Shown in pieces: positions 18,412-28,116 of a stretch of DNA of 64,000 nucleotides. A model generated the notes under the pieces. The model worked only from the letters and a program-made list of their open reading frames with translations, ran no database searches and had not been told where the DNA came from. Location: NCBI GenBank assembly GCA_022360445.1, contig JAKSCV010000108.1, positions 1-64,000 on the forward strand, written 5' to 3'. The position numbers were made by a program, and so were the translations under genes. This DNA is from Gammaproteobacteria bacterium. Its GTDB lineage: Bacteria > Pseudomonadota > Gammaproteobacteria > UBA5861. How positions within the stretch are numbered: position 1 is the stretch's first letter; the number at the start of each line of letters is the position of its first letter.

Positions 18412-18502
18412 CATTGGAACAGAGAAGGTCATCGATACTTTGAAATGAAAAGTAGTTTCGGAAACCTTCTTAAGTAAAGAAAAAACACAAAGGAGAATAA
18501 AT

Positions 18503-19045
18503 GTGAAACAACGTATTTTGGTCACTCTAGCTGTGCTGATCCCTCTTTTTCTTTCAGCATGTGGTACAGCGAATAACCAGCCTGTTGATGCTGCGCCAAC
18601 ACCTGTACAAGCTGAGCCGGAGTCTCCAGCTCCCGCGCCTGTATCATCAACACCGCCTGAGAGTACAACAGGGTTTACTCGAGAGGCGCTGTTTGATCAA
18701 ACAAGTGTTCTGGCCGACAGAATCATTTATTTTGACTTTGATAAGAGTGAGATCAGGCCAGAGTATATGACAATTATCGAAAACCATGGTGAGTATTTAG
18801 CCACCTATCCTGATGTGAGAGTTCGCTTGGAGGGGCATACCGATGAGCGCGGGTCTCGTGAGTACAATATTGCTTTGGGTGAGCGCAGAGCTCTTTCTGT
18901 GAGACAGATGTTACTTCTTCAGGGCGTTAGTGAAGAACAGATTACAACGATCAGTTTTGGTGAAGAGCTACCCGCCTTGGACGGGCATGATGAAAGTGCC
19001 TGGTCGCGAAACCGGCGTGTTGAATTTGTTTACGATGCTAATTAG
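18503..19045 (+). CDS. pal: Pal, peptidoglycan-associated lipoprotein
   Basis: Outer-membrane lipoprotein that binds peptidoglycan and TolB. The 180-residue precursor has a lipobox (FLSAC, lipidated Cys near residue 20) and a Pro/Ala-rich linker. The OmpA-like domain starts at IIYFDFDKSEIRPEY and holds the LEGHTDERGSREYNIALGERRA peptidoglycan-binding signature. The start is a GTG at 18503 after AAGGAG. The ATG at 18501 is out of frame and stops at once. A 91-bp gap from tolB may hold its own promoter. Confidence 0.96.
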   Translation: MKQRILVTLAVLIPLFLSACGTANNQPVDAAPTPVQAEPESPAPAPVSSTPPESTTGFTREALFDQTSVLADRIIYFDFDKSEIRPEYMTIIENHGEYLATYPDVRVRLEGHTDERGSREYNIALGERRALSVRQMLLLQGVSEEQITTISFGEELPALDGHDESAWSRNRRVEFVYDAN

Positions 19046-19064
19046 CCCATAACCAGGTGAACTG

Positions 19065-19880
19065 ATGATCAAGTTTTCACATTATCTGTTGTTCGTTCTA
19101 ACAAGCGTCTCCGTCACTTCTTCATGGCCTGCCTTTGCAGATCAGAATGAAGGCAGGAGTTCAAATCTTGAGCAGCGCGTTCAAAAGATTGAACGGATCA
19201 TAGATAATAAAGTACTGGTGGATTTGATCCAACGCATTACTTCATTGGAAGAGGAAGTTAACCTGCTTCGCGGTGAGATTGAAAGCCAGAATCATGCCCT
19301 AGAAATGATGAAAAAGCGGCAAAGAGACCTTTACCTTGACAGTGATCGCCGGTTAAGAGAGCTTGAAAATAGAGCGGGTTCGGTATCATTGGGTCATGAT
19401 GCTTCCTCAGCAGAAGTCAATGCGCCCGAACAAACGGTAGCTTCAGCAGTGACAGGAGAATCTTCCGTTTCGGTGCCAACTCAAGTCGACAGGGCGCAGG
19501 AAAAGGCTGCATATAATAAGGCTTTTAATTTCCTTAAAGAGGGACGTTACGCAAAAGCGATTGAGTCATTTGGCAGTTTTCTCGTTGCCTACCCATCGGG
19601 TGACTATTCCGATAATGCACGTTATTGGCTAGGGGAATCGAAGTATGTTTCACGTCTTTACCCAGAAGCTATTGCTGATTTTGAGCGAGTGGTTAAAGAT
19701 CATCCGGAAAGCCCTAAAGTAGCCGATGCGAAACTAAAAATTGGTTATGCCTACTATGAGCTCAAACGTTGGGATGAAGCAAAGTCTATTCTAAGTGGCT
19801 TGGTTTCGGAATACCCGGATACGCCGATTGCTCGTCTAGCAGGTAAGCGGCTTGAACGTATTGGGAAAGAGGGTCATTGA
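19065..19880 (+). CDS. cpoB: CpoB/YbgF, Tol-associated coordinator of division and PBP1B
   Basis: Periplasmic protein that in E. coli coordinates Tol-Pal constriction with peptidoglycan synthesis. The 271-residue precursor has a signal peptide (cut near SSWPAFA), an N-terminal trimerising coiled coil (about 32-105) and three C-terminal tetratricopeptide repeats from AYNKAFNFLKEGRYAKAI onward. It is the last gene of the operon, 19 bp after pal, and is followed by a hairpin. Confidence 0.94.
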   Translation: MIKFSHYLLFVLTSVSVTSSWPAFADQNEGRSSNLEQRVQKIERIIDNKVLVDLIQRITSLEEEVNLLRGEIESQNHALEMMKKRQRDLYLDSDRRLRELENRAGSVSLGHDASSAEVNAPEQTVASAVTGESSVSVPTQVDRAQEKAAYNKAFNFLKEGRYAKAIESFGSFLVAYPSGDYSDNARYWLGESKYVSRLYPEAIADFERVVKDHPESPKVADAKLKIGYAYYELKRWDEAKSILSGLVSEYPDTPIARLAGKRLERIGKEGH

Positions 19881-19893
19881 TCTGCTGAGAGCT

Positions 19894-19916
19894 GGTTAAG
19901 GCCTAAAGCCTTAGCC
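19894..19916 (+). terminator. hairpin at end of tol-pal operon
   Basis: GGTTAAGGC and GCCTTAGCC can form nine pairs (one G-U) around a 5-nt loop, 14 bases after cpoB. No T-tract follows, so termination may be weak or factor-dependent. Confidence 0.4.
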
Positions 19917-19950
19917 TCAATGATTTAAGATAAAATTCATAATTGTCTCT

Positions 19951-19978
19951 TTGACTCCTGGTCATTCTACGTTATCAT
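19951..19978 (+). promoter_or_regulatory. tRNA-Lys promoter
   Basis: TTGACT (19951-19956) and TATCAT (19973-19978) are 16 bases apart, and the -10 ends 15 bases before the mature tRNA 5' end. Both boxes match the sigma-70 consensus at five of six positions. A strong, separate promoter is expected for a tRNA gene. Confidence 0.65.
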
Positions 19979-19993
19979 TGTCGTTTTAGATCA

Positions 19994-20069
19994 GGGCCGT
20001 TAGCTCAGTCGGTAGAGCATCTGACTTTTAATCAGGTGGTCGAAGGTTCGAATCCTTCACGGCCCACCA
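19994..20069 (+). tRNA. tRNA-Lys (anticodon TTT)
   Basis: A 76-nt cloverleaf. The acceptor stem GGGCCGT pairs with ACGGCCC, and the D loop contains AGCTCAGTCGGTAGAGC. The anticodon stem CTGAC/ATCAG encloses TTTTA with anticodon TTT. The T arm is AAGGTTCGAATCCTT. The CCA end is encoded at 20067-20069. Confidence 0.97.
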
Positions 20070-20254
20070 TCGCGCCATTTTTCCGAGTACGTTATTTCCT
20101 ACCCTTTCACAGCTATTTTTTTAGTTATGTTGTGACTTCCTTGTAATTTTCACCAAATAGCGCTGATTTACTTCTCAATAAAGGTTATTATATTGAGCTT
20201 ATTTTTGTGACCAGCACGTGCTTTTGCCAAAGGCCTTTTCTTGGAGAGAGTTTC

Positions 20255-21856
20255 ATGACAATTAATATCAACTTGTCAGCTTATGGAATTGAGGATGTCA
20301 AAGAGATTGTCCACAACCCATCGTATGACCTACTTTTTGCTGAAGAAACGGCGGAAGGCTTAAAAGGCTATGAAAAAGGAGTCGTCACGGATCTTGGCGC
20401 TGTTGCGGTTGACACAGGGATATTTACAGGCCGCTCTCCAAAAGATAAATATATCGTTGAAGACGATGTAACACGCGAAACACTTTGGTGGTCCGGTCAG
20501 GGTAAGAATGACAACAAACCTCTAAGTGAAGACACATGGAAGCACTTAAAATCGCTTGTAGGGCAACAGCTTTCTGGCAAAAGACTTTTTGTTGTTGATA
20601 CATTTTGTGGCGCTAACGAGAATACACGTTTAAAAGTTCGATTTGTGACAGAGGTGGCCTGGCAAGCTCACTTTGTCAAAAACATGTTTATTCGCCCGAC
20701 AGAGAGTGAATTGCAAGATTACAAGCCGGATTTTGTTGTATTAAACGGAGCTAAGACAACCAACCCACAGTGGAAAGAACAAGGCTTGAACTCTGAAAAC
20801 TTTGTTGCCTTTAATCTGACTGAAAAAATGCAGTTAATTGGCGGGACATGGTATGGCGGCGAAATGAAAAAGGGTATGTTCTCAATGATGAACTACTTTT
20901 TGCCGCTCAAGGGTATTGCATCTATGCATTGTTCTGCGAACGTTTGTGAAAAAGGGGATGTTGCAATTTTCTTTGGCCTCTCTGGCACAGGAAAAACGAC
21001 ACTTTCGACGGACCCCAAAAGGCAGCTCATTGGTGATGATGAACACGGCTGGGATGATGATGGTATTTTTAATTTTGAAGGCGGTTGTTACGCTAAAACT
21101 ATTGGTTTAAGTGCCGAATCAGAGCCGGATATTTATCACGCAATTAAGCGCGATGCACTGCTTGAAAACGTCGTAGTCCGGGAAAGTGGCGCAGTTGACT
21201 TTAATAGTAACGAAAAAACAGAAAATACTCGCGTTTCATATCCTCTTTATCATATTGAAAACATCGTAAAGCCTGTTTCCAAAGCTGGGCATGCGAGCAA
21301 GGTGATTTTTCTGTCAGCTGATGCTTTTGGTGTACTTCCACCGGTTTCAAAGTTGACCCCTGAGCAGGTCAAATACCACTTTTTGTCCGGCTTTACGGCA
21401 AAGTTGGCTGGAACTGAAAGAGGAGTCACGGAGCCTACCCCCACTTTCTCGGCATGTTTTGGTGCTGCTTTCTTAACCTTGCACCCCACAAAGTACGGTG
21501 AAATTTTGGAAAAACGCATGGCTGCATCGAATGCAACGGGTTATCTGGTGAATACAGGCTGGAACGGCACTGGAAAGCGTATTTCCCTCAGTGCGACCCG
21601 AAAAATTATCGATGCGATTCTGGATGATTCTATTGAGCAACAAGACTTCCAGCAGATTCCTGTTTTTAATCTTGCTGTTCCTCTTAGCCTTCCTGGCGTC
21701 GATGCAAATCTTTTAGATCCTCGATCAACATATCAAGATGTGGGTGAGTGGGAAGTAAAAGCAAAAGATCTGGCCGGTCGTTTTATCGAAAATTTCTCAC
21801 GCTATACTGATAATGAAGAAGGTCGCTCGCTTGTTGCGGCAGGACCGCAACTATAA
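20255..21856 (+). CDS. pckA: phosphoenolpyruvate carboxykinase (ATP)
   Basis: First committed gluconeogenic step: oxaloacetate plus ATP to PEP, CO2 and ADP, in the cytoplasm. The 533-residue protein has the kinase-1a loop GLSGTGKTT at 241-249 and the metal-binding kinase-2 region [13 protein letters not shown]. It also has the [12 protein letters not shown] substrate segment and the C-terminal [12 protein letters not shown] motif, which define the ATP-dependent family. I use the ATG at 20255, preceded by GGAGAGAG. An in-frame GTG at 20207 lacks such a site. It ends 14 bp from the convergent protease gene. Confidence 0.96.
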   Translation: MTININLSAYGIEDVKEIVHNPSYDLLFAEETAEGLKGYEKGVVTDLGAVAVDTGIFTGRSPKDKYIVEDDVTRETLWWSGQGKNDNKPLSEDTWKHLKSLVGQQLSGKRLFVVDTFCGANENTRLKVRFVTEVAWQAHFVKNMFIRPTESELQDYKPDFVVLNGAKTTNPQWKEQGLNSENFVAFNLTEKMQLIGGTWYGGEMKKGMFSMMNYFLPLKGIASMHCSANVCEKGDVAIFFGLSGTGKTTLSTDPKRQLIGDDEHGWDDDGIFNFEGGCYAKTIGLSAESEPDIYHAIKRDALLENVVVRESGAVDFNSNEKTENTRVSYPLYHIENIVKPVSKAGHASKVIFLSADAFGVLPPVSKLTPEQVKYHFLSGFTAKLAGTERGVTEPTPTFSACFGAAFLTLHPTKYGEILEKRMAASNATGYLVNTGWNGTGKRISLSATRKIIDAILDDSIEQQDFQQIPVFNLAVPLSLPGVDANLLDPRSTYQDVGEWEVKAKDLAGRFIENFSRYTDNEEGRSLVAAGPQL

Positions 21857-21869
21857 CGACTTCATGACG

Positions 21870-23327
21870 TTAAGGCTTAGAAGGTAGCTGACCATTTTTT
21901 AAAATGGCCAGCTTTGCTGTGATCCTTTCATAATCAGCAGACCCCTGCTGAGTTGTTTTCAAAGCGTATTTCAGCTGGCTGATCGCGTCTTCAATTTGAG
22001 CCAATTTAATATGATAATCGGCCAGGGATTCTAAGCTGGCTGTTCTGTTGTTGGCCAATCCAGCACTTTTAGCTTGCAGTTGAAAAAACGGCGCTGGAAC
22101 TTGATCAAATGACCGAGTATAGCTTGCTAGGTATTGGTAGGCCTTAGCGGGATTCTTCTCGTCAATTAAAACTTCGGCGTAACGCCAGATAGCTGGCGAA
22201 AATTCAGGATAAGTTTTAAGCAATGCTTCAAAAAGAACTTCTCCTTGTTGGAGGTTTTCCAGCCGGGCAACGCCGTCAGCCTCAAGTAAACGAATCAGAA
22301 GGTTTTCAGGGTAGGTTGTTTTGAGTGCCTGTATAAACAACTGTGCCTCTTTGCGTCTTCCACTGTGTACGGCGGTAAGCGCTGCGCGATAATGATCTGA
22401 GAGAGTTGCACGATCCGTTTCGTTTATGTTTTGTAAATGGAATGCTCTTTCTCGCTCGCTTGACAACAGCCATTGCAATCGTGCCTGAATCAGCTGGAAG
22501 TCAACAGTATTAATGACGTGGTTCCCGGAGGACAGGCGTGCAGCTCTGTTTTGAGCTTCCGCAATACGATTTTGTTCTAGCGGATGTGTGCGTAGAAACT
22601 CGATACTTTCCCTGCCAAAACGGTTGTTTTGTGTTTGTAGTATTGAAAAGAATTCAGCCATGCCTCTGGGAGAGTAGCCGGCCTGAGCCAAAAGGTTAAT
22701 ACCAATACGGTCTGCTTCGTATTCGTTTTTGCGTGTGAAGTTGATACTATTTTGAGCACTCGCAGCAATGCCTGCAGACAAGGCGGCTTGCATTGCTGTT
22801 GAATCTTGAAGGCCGCCTAGGACAGCAATAAGAATAGCGGCAGTGAGAGGTAGGTTTTGCTTGTTGGCTTCTTTAATGCGATGAGCGATATGTCGCTGAG
22901 TCACATGAGCAATTTCATGTGCGACCACGCCTGCGAGTTGACTTTCGTTTTGAGCCGACAGAATAGTGCCCGTATTAATGCCGACATATCCCCCAGGAAC
23001 AGCAAAGGCGTTAATTCGACTGTCGTTAATTGTGAAAAAGTGGAATGTTTCGCTGCCGTTGTTACTGGCGTTAAGCAAGCGATTTCCCAAGCTCGCTATA
23101 AAGTAATTGGTTTCAACATCATCGACAATATCAAGCTCTTTTCTGGCTTGGGCCATAAACGCTTGTCCCAGCTTTTTTTCTTCAGCAGGAGATATGACTA
23201 GGTCAACAGGTTCGCCGATGCTAGGGAGATTGATATCCGCAATGCTCAGTGTAGAAAATACAAGCGCCGAAAGCGCTAGTAGTGGCCCGAATGTTCGGCG
23301 TATGTGCTTGACTCGTTGCTTGTTCAC
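21870..23327 (-). CDS. bepA: BepA/YfgC-like periplasmic M48 metalloprotease with TPR domain
   Basis: Periplasmic zinc protease/chaperone for outer-membrane protein quality control. The 485-residue precursor has a signal peptide (about 1-30). The M48 domain has HEIAH at 137-141 and the third ligand in NEYEADRIG. A C-terminal set of tetratricopeptide repeats (about 310-480) follows, as in E. coli BepA. It diverges from the TusA-like gene at 23467, an arrangement also seen in pseudomonads. Its last codons overlap a hairpin that may terminate pckA. Confidence 0.9.
   Translation of the reverse strand: MNKQRVKHIRRTFGPLLALSALVFSTLSIADINLPSIGEPVDLVISPAEEKKLGQAFMAQARKELDIVDDVETNYFIASLGNRLLNASNNGSETFHFFTINDSRINAFAVPGGYVGINTGTILSAQNESQLAGVVAHEIAHVTQRHIAHRIKEANKQNLPLTAAILIAVLGGLQDSTAMQAALSAGIAASAQNSINFTRKNEYEADRIGINLLAQAGYSPRGMAEFFSILQTQNNRFGRESIEFLRTHPLEQNRIAEAQNRAARLSSGNHVINTVDFQLIQARLQWLLSSERERAFHLQNINETDRATLSDHYRAALTAVHSGRRKEAQLFIQALKTTYPENLLIRLLEADGVARLENLQQGEVLFEALLKTYPEFSPAIWRYAEVLIDEKNPAKAYQYLASYTRSFDQVPAPFFQLQAKSAGLANNRTASLESLADYHIKLAQIEDAISQLKYALKTTQQGSADYERITAKLAILKNGQLPSKP
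21886..21913 (+). terminator. putative pckA terminator inside bepA 3' end
   Basis: AGCTG-A-CCATTTT pairs with AAAATGG-C-CAGCT (one mismatch, very short loop), followed on the plus strand by TTTGCTGT. It begins 30 bases past the pckA stop and lies within the last codons of the convergent protease gene. The T-tract is weak. Confidence 0.45.
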
Positions 23328-23466
23328 ATAAGAAGATATTGCAAAGAATGATACTCACTTTACAGATCGTGGTTTGAGCTGGCAAGTTACGTCCGTGAAA
23401 GCTGGTTAAGCACTTGTCGTTCTTAAGTTCTGTCGTCATTAAATAAGGGGTTCATAGGGAGGTGTC

Positions 23467-23697
23467 ATGGTTGAGTATGAGCACACACTTGATGTGAAGG
23501 GGTTGCAGTGCCCGCTTCCCATATTAAAAGCAAAAAAGGCGCTCGCGCAGTTGGTCTCAGGAGATGTCCTTTTTGTGATAGCCACTGACCCTGGGTCCGT
23601 TCGAGACTTTGATGCATTTTCCCGCCAGACAGGACATACGATGTTGGAGTCCTATGAGCGAGATGGCAGCTATCATTTTCTGATAAAGAAATCCTGA
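23467..23697 (+). CDS. TusA-family sulfur-carrier protein
   Basis: A 76-residue protein of the TusA/SirA/YedF family. The signature Cys-Pro-Leu-Pro lies at residues 15-18, where the Cys carries persulfide sulfur. The DPGSVRDFDAF and C-terminal FLIKKS segments fit the two-layer alpha/beta fold. It could feed tRNA thiolation or another sulfur relay; the family is broad and no partner genes adjoin. A strong AGGGAGG site precedes the ATG. It is divergent from the protease gene. Confidence 0.88.
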   Translation: MVEYEHTLDVKGLQCPLPILKAKKALAQLVSGDVLFVIATDPGSVRDFDAFSRQTGHTMLESYERDGSYHFLIKKS

Positions 23698-23719
23698 CCC
23701 GCTGTTGCCGGGAGTAAAT

Positions 23720-23728
23720 TGCTATAGT
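23720..23728 (+). promoter_or_regulatory. extended -10 promoter candidate for ilv operon
   Basis: TGCTATAGT matches the extended -10 element (TGnTATAAT) with one mismatch, about 95 bases upstream of the acetolactate synthase start. No good -35 is seen. A small dyad, GTTAA-N6-TTAAC (23794-23809), sits just before the ribosome site. No leader peptide rich in Ile, Leu or Val codons was found. Confidence 0.3.
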
Positions 23729-23823
23729 TCGTGTACGAGAGCATGTAAACCATGTAGAATTGCTCAGTTATTCGGTGTGATTTTTTTAGTTAAGTTAAAC
23801 AGTGTTAACTCAGAGGTAAATCC

Positions 23824-25551
23824 GTGAAGTTATCTGGTGGAGAGATTCTTATCCACGCCCTCGAAGAAGAGGGGGTTGAATGTATTTTTGGCTATCCCGG
23901 TGGTGCCGTTTTACACATCTATGATGCGCTGTTTCGGCATGACAATATTCAACATATTTTGGTGCGTCATGAACAGGGAGCAACGCACGCTGCAGATGGA
24001 TATGCGCGGGCTACAGGTAAACCTGGCGTTGTACTTGTAACGTCGGGGCCAGGTGCTACAAATGCCGTAACAGGCATCGCAACAGCCTTTATGGATTCCA
24101 TTCCGATGGTGATCATCACAGGCCAGGTTTCCTCGAAATTGATTGGTACGGATGCCTTTCAGGAAGTGGACTGTGTTGGGGTTACACGTCCAGTCGTTAA
24201 GCATAACTTCCTTGTAAATGATGTGACCAAACTGGCCGAGACAGTCAAAAAAGCATTTTACGTTGCGCAAACTGGGCGGCCGGGACCGGTTGTTGTTGAT
24301 ATCACAAAGGACGCGACGGACCCGAATATAAAAGTACCTTATATCTACCCAAAAAAAGTGGAAATGCGTTCGTACAATCCGACTTTGGTCGGACATCCTG
24401 GGCAAATACGCAAAGCAGTGGACCTTTTACTCAAGGCAAAGCGTCCAATGATCTATTATGGTGGTGGTGTTGTACTGGGTGAGGCTTCTGCTGAATTAAC
24501 AGAGCTGGCACGGCTACTTGGCTATCCTGTTACGGGTACATTGATGGGGTTAGGTGCTTACCCAGCAACTGATGAGCAATTCGTCGGCATGTTGGGTATG
24601 CATGGAACCTATGAAGCTAATATGGGGATGCACCATTGTGATGTATTGTTTGCAGTGGGTTCACGGTTTGATGACCGCATCACGGGTGAAATCAGCTCGT
24701 TTTGTCCACATGCCGAAATTATTCATATCGATATTGATCCGGCGTCGATCTCCAAGAATGTTCGTGTAGATGTACCCATTGTTGGACATGTCAAGAAAGT
24801 ACTGACAGATATGCTAGAAATGGTACGCGAAACGGACAACCGAGGTGAAGCAGCAGTCTTTGCGTTGGATTCATGGTGGTCTCAAATTGATAAATGGCGT
24901 TCCGTAAAAAGTTTGGAGTATGACCGCAGCAGTGGCCTGATCAAGCCGCAGTATGTGATTGAAAAACTGTGGGAAGTCACAAAGGGTGACGCGTATATCA
25001 CCTCCGATGTTGGTCAGCACCAGATGTTCGTGGCGCAGTATTACAAATTTGATAAACCTCGTCGTTGGATAAACTCCGGTGGTTTAGGCACGATGGGGTT
25101 TGGATTACCGGCTGCAATGGGCGTCAAATTAGCATTCCCAGGAGCAGATGTTGCATGTGTGACGGGTGAAGGCAGTATTCAAATGTGTTTGCAGGAATTG
25201 TCTACCTGCTTGCAATACGATGCACCTGTAAAAGTCATCAACCTTAATAATGGTTATCTGGGGATGGTCAGGCAGTGGCAAGAATTTTCCTACAACAGCC
25301 GTTACTCGCACTCGTATGTTGATGCCTTGCCAAACTTCTCCAAACTAGCGGAGAGTTATGGGCACATTGGTATGAAAGTTGACAATCTGAGCGATGTAGA
25401 GCCCGCCTTAAAGGAAGCTTTTGCACAGAAAGATCGCCTTGTTTTTTTAGACCTGCTGGTTGACCCTTCTGAAAATGTCTATCCGATGATTGAAAATGGC
25501 AAAGGCCATCATGAAATGCGTGTGAGACCTGGTCAGGAGCCAATATCATGA
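23824..25551 (+). CDS. ilvB: acetolactate synthase large subunit
   Basis: ThDP- and FAD-dependent enzyme for the first common step of branched-chain amino acid synthesis. The 575-residue protein has the ThDP-activating Glu50 in VRHEQGATHAADGYARATG, the FAD-domain segments and the ThDP/Mg motif GEGSIQM...NLNNGYLGM near the C-terminus. The symbol could equally be ilvI; the two are not separable by sequence alone. GTG start with AGAGGT upstream. ATGA overlap with the regulatory subunit gene. Confidence 0.96.
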   Translation: MKLSGGEILIHALEEEGVECIFGYPGGAVLHIYDALFRHDNIQHILVRHEQGATHAADGYARATGKPGVVLVTSGPGATNAVTGIATAFMDSIPMVIITGQVSSKLIGTDAFQEVDCVGVTRPVVKHNFLVNDVTKLAETVKKAFYVAQTGRPGPVVVDITKDATDPNIKVPYIYPKKVEMRSYNPTLVGHPGQIRKAVDLLLKAKRPMIYYGGGVVLGEASAELTELARLLGYPVTGTLMGLGAYPATDEQFVGMLGMHGTYEANMGMHHCDVLFAVGSRFDDRITGEISSFCPHAEIIHIDIDPASISKNVRVDVPIVGHVKKVLTDMLEMVRETDNRGEAAVFALDSWWSQIDKWRSVKSLEYDRSSGLIKPQYVIEKLWEVTKGDAYITSDVGQHQMFVAQYYKFDKPRRWINSGGLGTMGFGLPAAMGVKLAFPGADVACVTGEGSIQMCLQELSTCLQYDAPVKVINLNNGYLGMVRQWQEFSYNSRYSHSYVDALPNFSKLAESYGHIGMKVDNLSDVEPALKEAFAQKDRLVFLDLLVDPSENVYPMIENGKGHHEMRVRPGQEPIS

Positions 25552-26042
25552 GTCGTCATATTATTTCCATACTCCTTGAAAACGAATCAGGTGCGCTGTC
25601 ACGCGTGGCAGGCTTATTCAGTGCGCGTGGGTACAACATAGAATCCTTAACAGTTGCGACAACTCATGATCCTACTTTGTCGCGTATGACTATTGTGACC
25701 GCCGGTTCTGATGAAGTGATCGAGCAAATTACCAAACAGCTTAACAAGCTCGTCGATGTTGTCCGCTTAACCGATCTGACGGAGTCATCACACATCGAAC
25801 GTGAGTTAATGATGGTGAAGCTCAAGGCCACAGGTGACTATCGTGAAGAAATTAAACGGCTTAGCGATATTTTTCGTGGGAAAATCATTGATGTCACTGA
25901 AAGTAGCTACATTGTTGAGTTAACGGGAGATAGCGGCAAGCTGGATGCTTTTATCCAATCGGTTGATGAAGATGTCATTCTCGAAGTTGTCCGCTCAGGT
26001 GTAACGGGCATTTCACGCGGTGAAAAAAGCCTAAAATTCTAA
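25548..26042 (+). CDS. ilvH: acetolactate synthase small regulatory subunit
   Basis: A 164-residue regulatory subunit that activates the catalytic subunit and confers valine feedback inhibition. An N-terminal ACT domain (HIISILLENESGALSRVAGLFSARGYNIESL) binds the effector. The C-terminal ACT-like part includes RELMMVKLKATGDYREEIKRL. The start codon overlaps the ilvB stop by four bases, so the subunits are coupled. Confidence 0.96.
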   Translation: MSRHIISILLENESGALSRVAGLFSARGYNIESLTVATTHDPTLSRMTIVTAGSDEVIEQITKQLNKLVDVVRLTDLTESSHIERELMMVKLKATGDYREEIKRLSDIFRGKIIDVTESSYIVELTGDSGKLDAFIQSVDEDVILEVVRSGVTGISRGEKSLKF

Positions 26043-26055
26043 TTCCTCGCTGTGA

Positions 26056-27096
<1,041 letters not shown>

Positions 27097-27110
27097 TTCG
27101 ATTAATCTGC

Positions 27111-27133
27111 TGGGTGGCGTTAATGGCCACCCA
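27111..27133 (+). promoter_or_regulatory. hairpin at the pssA start region
   Basis: TGGGTGGC and GCCACCCA form a perfect 8-bp stem with loop GTTAATG. The stem holds one possible start codon (GTG 27114) and the loop holds another (ATG 27123). It may mark the ilvC 3' end or restrict pssA initiation. No T-tract follows. Confidence 0.4.
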
Positions 27134-27914
27134 CACTCCCCTGGGGGCTCAGAGCGCAACCTTTATGGATTCTGATACAGACGAAAAGAAACCACGCCGC
27201 GCCATCTACCTCCTGCCCAACCTACTGACAACCAGCGCCCTTTTCGCGGGTTTTTTTGCCATTATTTCCGCTATGGAAGGACACTACCAGAATGCGGCGA
27301 TTGGCGTCCTTTTAGCGATCATTCTGGATGGCCTGGATGGGCGAATAGCTCGTTTAACCAATACACAATCTGATTTCGGGGCCGAGTACGACAGCCTTGC
27401 TGATGTGGTCTCATTCGGGGTTGCACCGGCTCTTATTGTCTATGAATGGTCGCTTTCTGGACTACGAGATCAAGGTTTTATTCAGTTCGGATGGGCCGCT
27501 GCGTTTTTGTATATGGCCTGTGCGGCTTTAAGATTGGCGCGTTTCAACACTGGCATCTCTCAAAGTGATAAACGTTTTTTTCAGGGATTGGCCAGCCCGG
27601 CAGCAGCTGCAGTCATTGTGACGCTCGTTTGGATGGCGGTTGATACCGGCCTCAGTGGTCGTGAGTTGATACCTATTGCTTTGATCGTAACCGTAGGGAC
27701 AGGTTTGCTCATGGTCAGCAAATTCACCTATTACAGCTTTAAAGATGTTGGCTCTTACATGCGGATATCTTTTTTGATGCTGTTAGCAATTGTGTTTGTG
27801 TTTGTTTTTGTATCATTGGACCCTCCTAAAGTGGCTTTTGGAGGGTTTGTACTTTATGCCTTATCGGGCCCGTTTTGGTTTCTTTGGCGCTGGTTCCGGC
27901 GTCGTGTACACTGA
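27123..27914 (+). CDS. pssA: CDP-diacylglycerol-serine O-phosphatidyltransferase
   Basis: Integral membrane enzyme making phosphatidylserine, the precursor of phosphatidylethanolamine. The CDP-alcohol phosphatidyltransferase signature D-G-x2-A-R-x8-G-x3-D-x3-D is present (DGLDGRIARLTNTQSDFGAEYDSLAD), with about eight hydrophobic helices. This is the type II enzyme, not the phospholipase-D-like E. coli form. The start is uncertain. GTG 27114 and ATG 27123 lie in a strong hairpin. ATG 27165 (MDSDTDEKKPRRAIYLLPN) keeps all conserved sequence and would give 249 residues. The gene is often placed after ilvC in related bacteria. Confidence 0.92.
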   Translation: MATHTPLGAQSATFMDSDTDEKKPRRAIYLLPNLLTTSALFAGFFAIISAMEGHYQNAAIGVLLAIILDGLDGRIARLTNTQSDFGAEYDSLADVVSFGVAPALIVYEWSLSGLRDQGFIQFGWAAAFLYMACAALRLARFNTGISQSDKRFFQGLASPAAAAVIVTLVWMAVDTGLSGRELIPIALIVTVGTGLLMVSKFTYYSFKDVGSYMRISFLMLLAIVFVFVFVSLDPPKVAFGGFVLYALSGPFWFLWRWFRRRVH

Positions 27915-28116
27915 AATTTTGTGTTGATAGCTGTTATCCAACAAGGCAGCAAACCTTTATCTTTCTTATTCGCAATGCGCCATAAGGCGATTAAAATACA
28001 TCGTTGAAAAAAACAGAGCGATCGAATAATTAAATCGATGAGATAAGGGTTTTGCCACAGAGCTTTTAGTTGTGGTGCGACTTAAATTACGAATAAAACA
28101 GGTTGGAATAGAATCG

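Noticed and set aside
23729-23823. Possible ilv attenuator with leader peptide
   Set aside because: No short ORF rich in Ile/Val/Leu codons and no strong terminator stem before the T7 run were found.
27915-28116. leuA leader or T-box-like element
   Set aside because: Only small hairpins (for example CGCC-ATAA-GGCG) and a short peptide without Leu codons are present.
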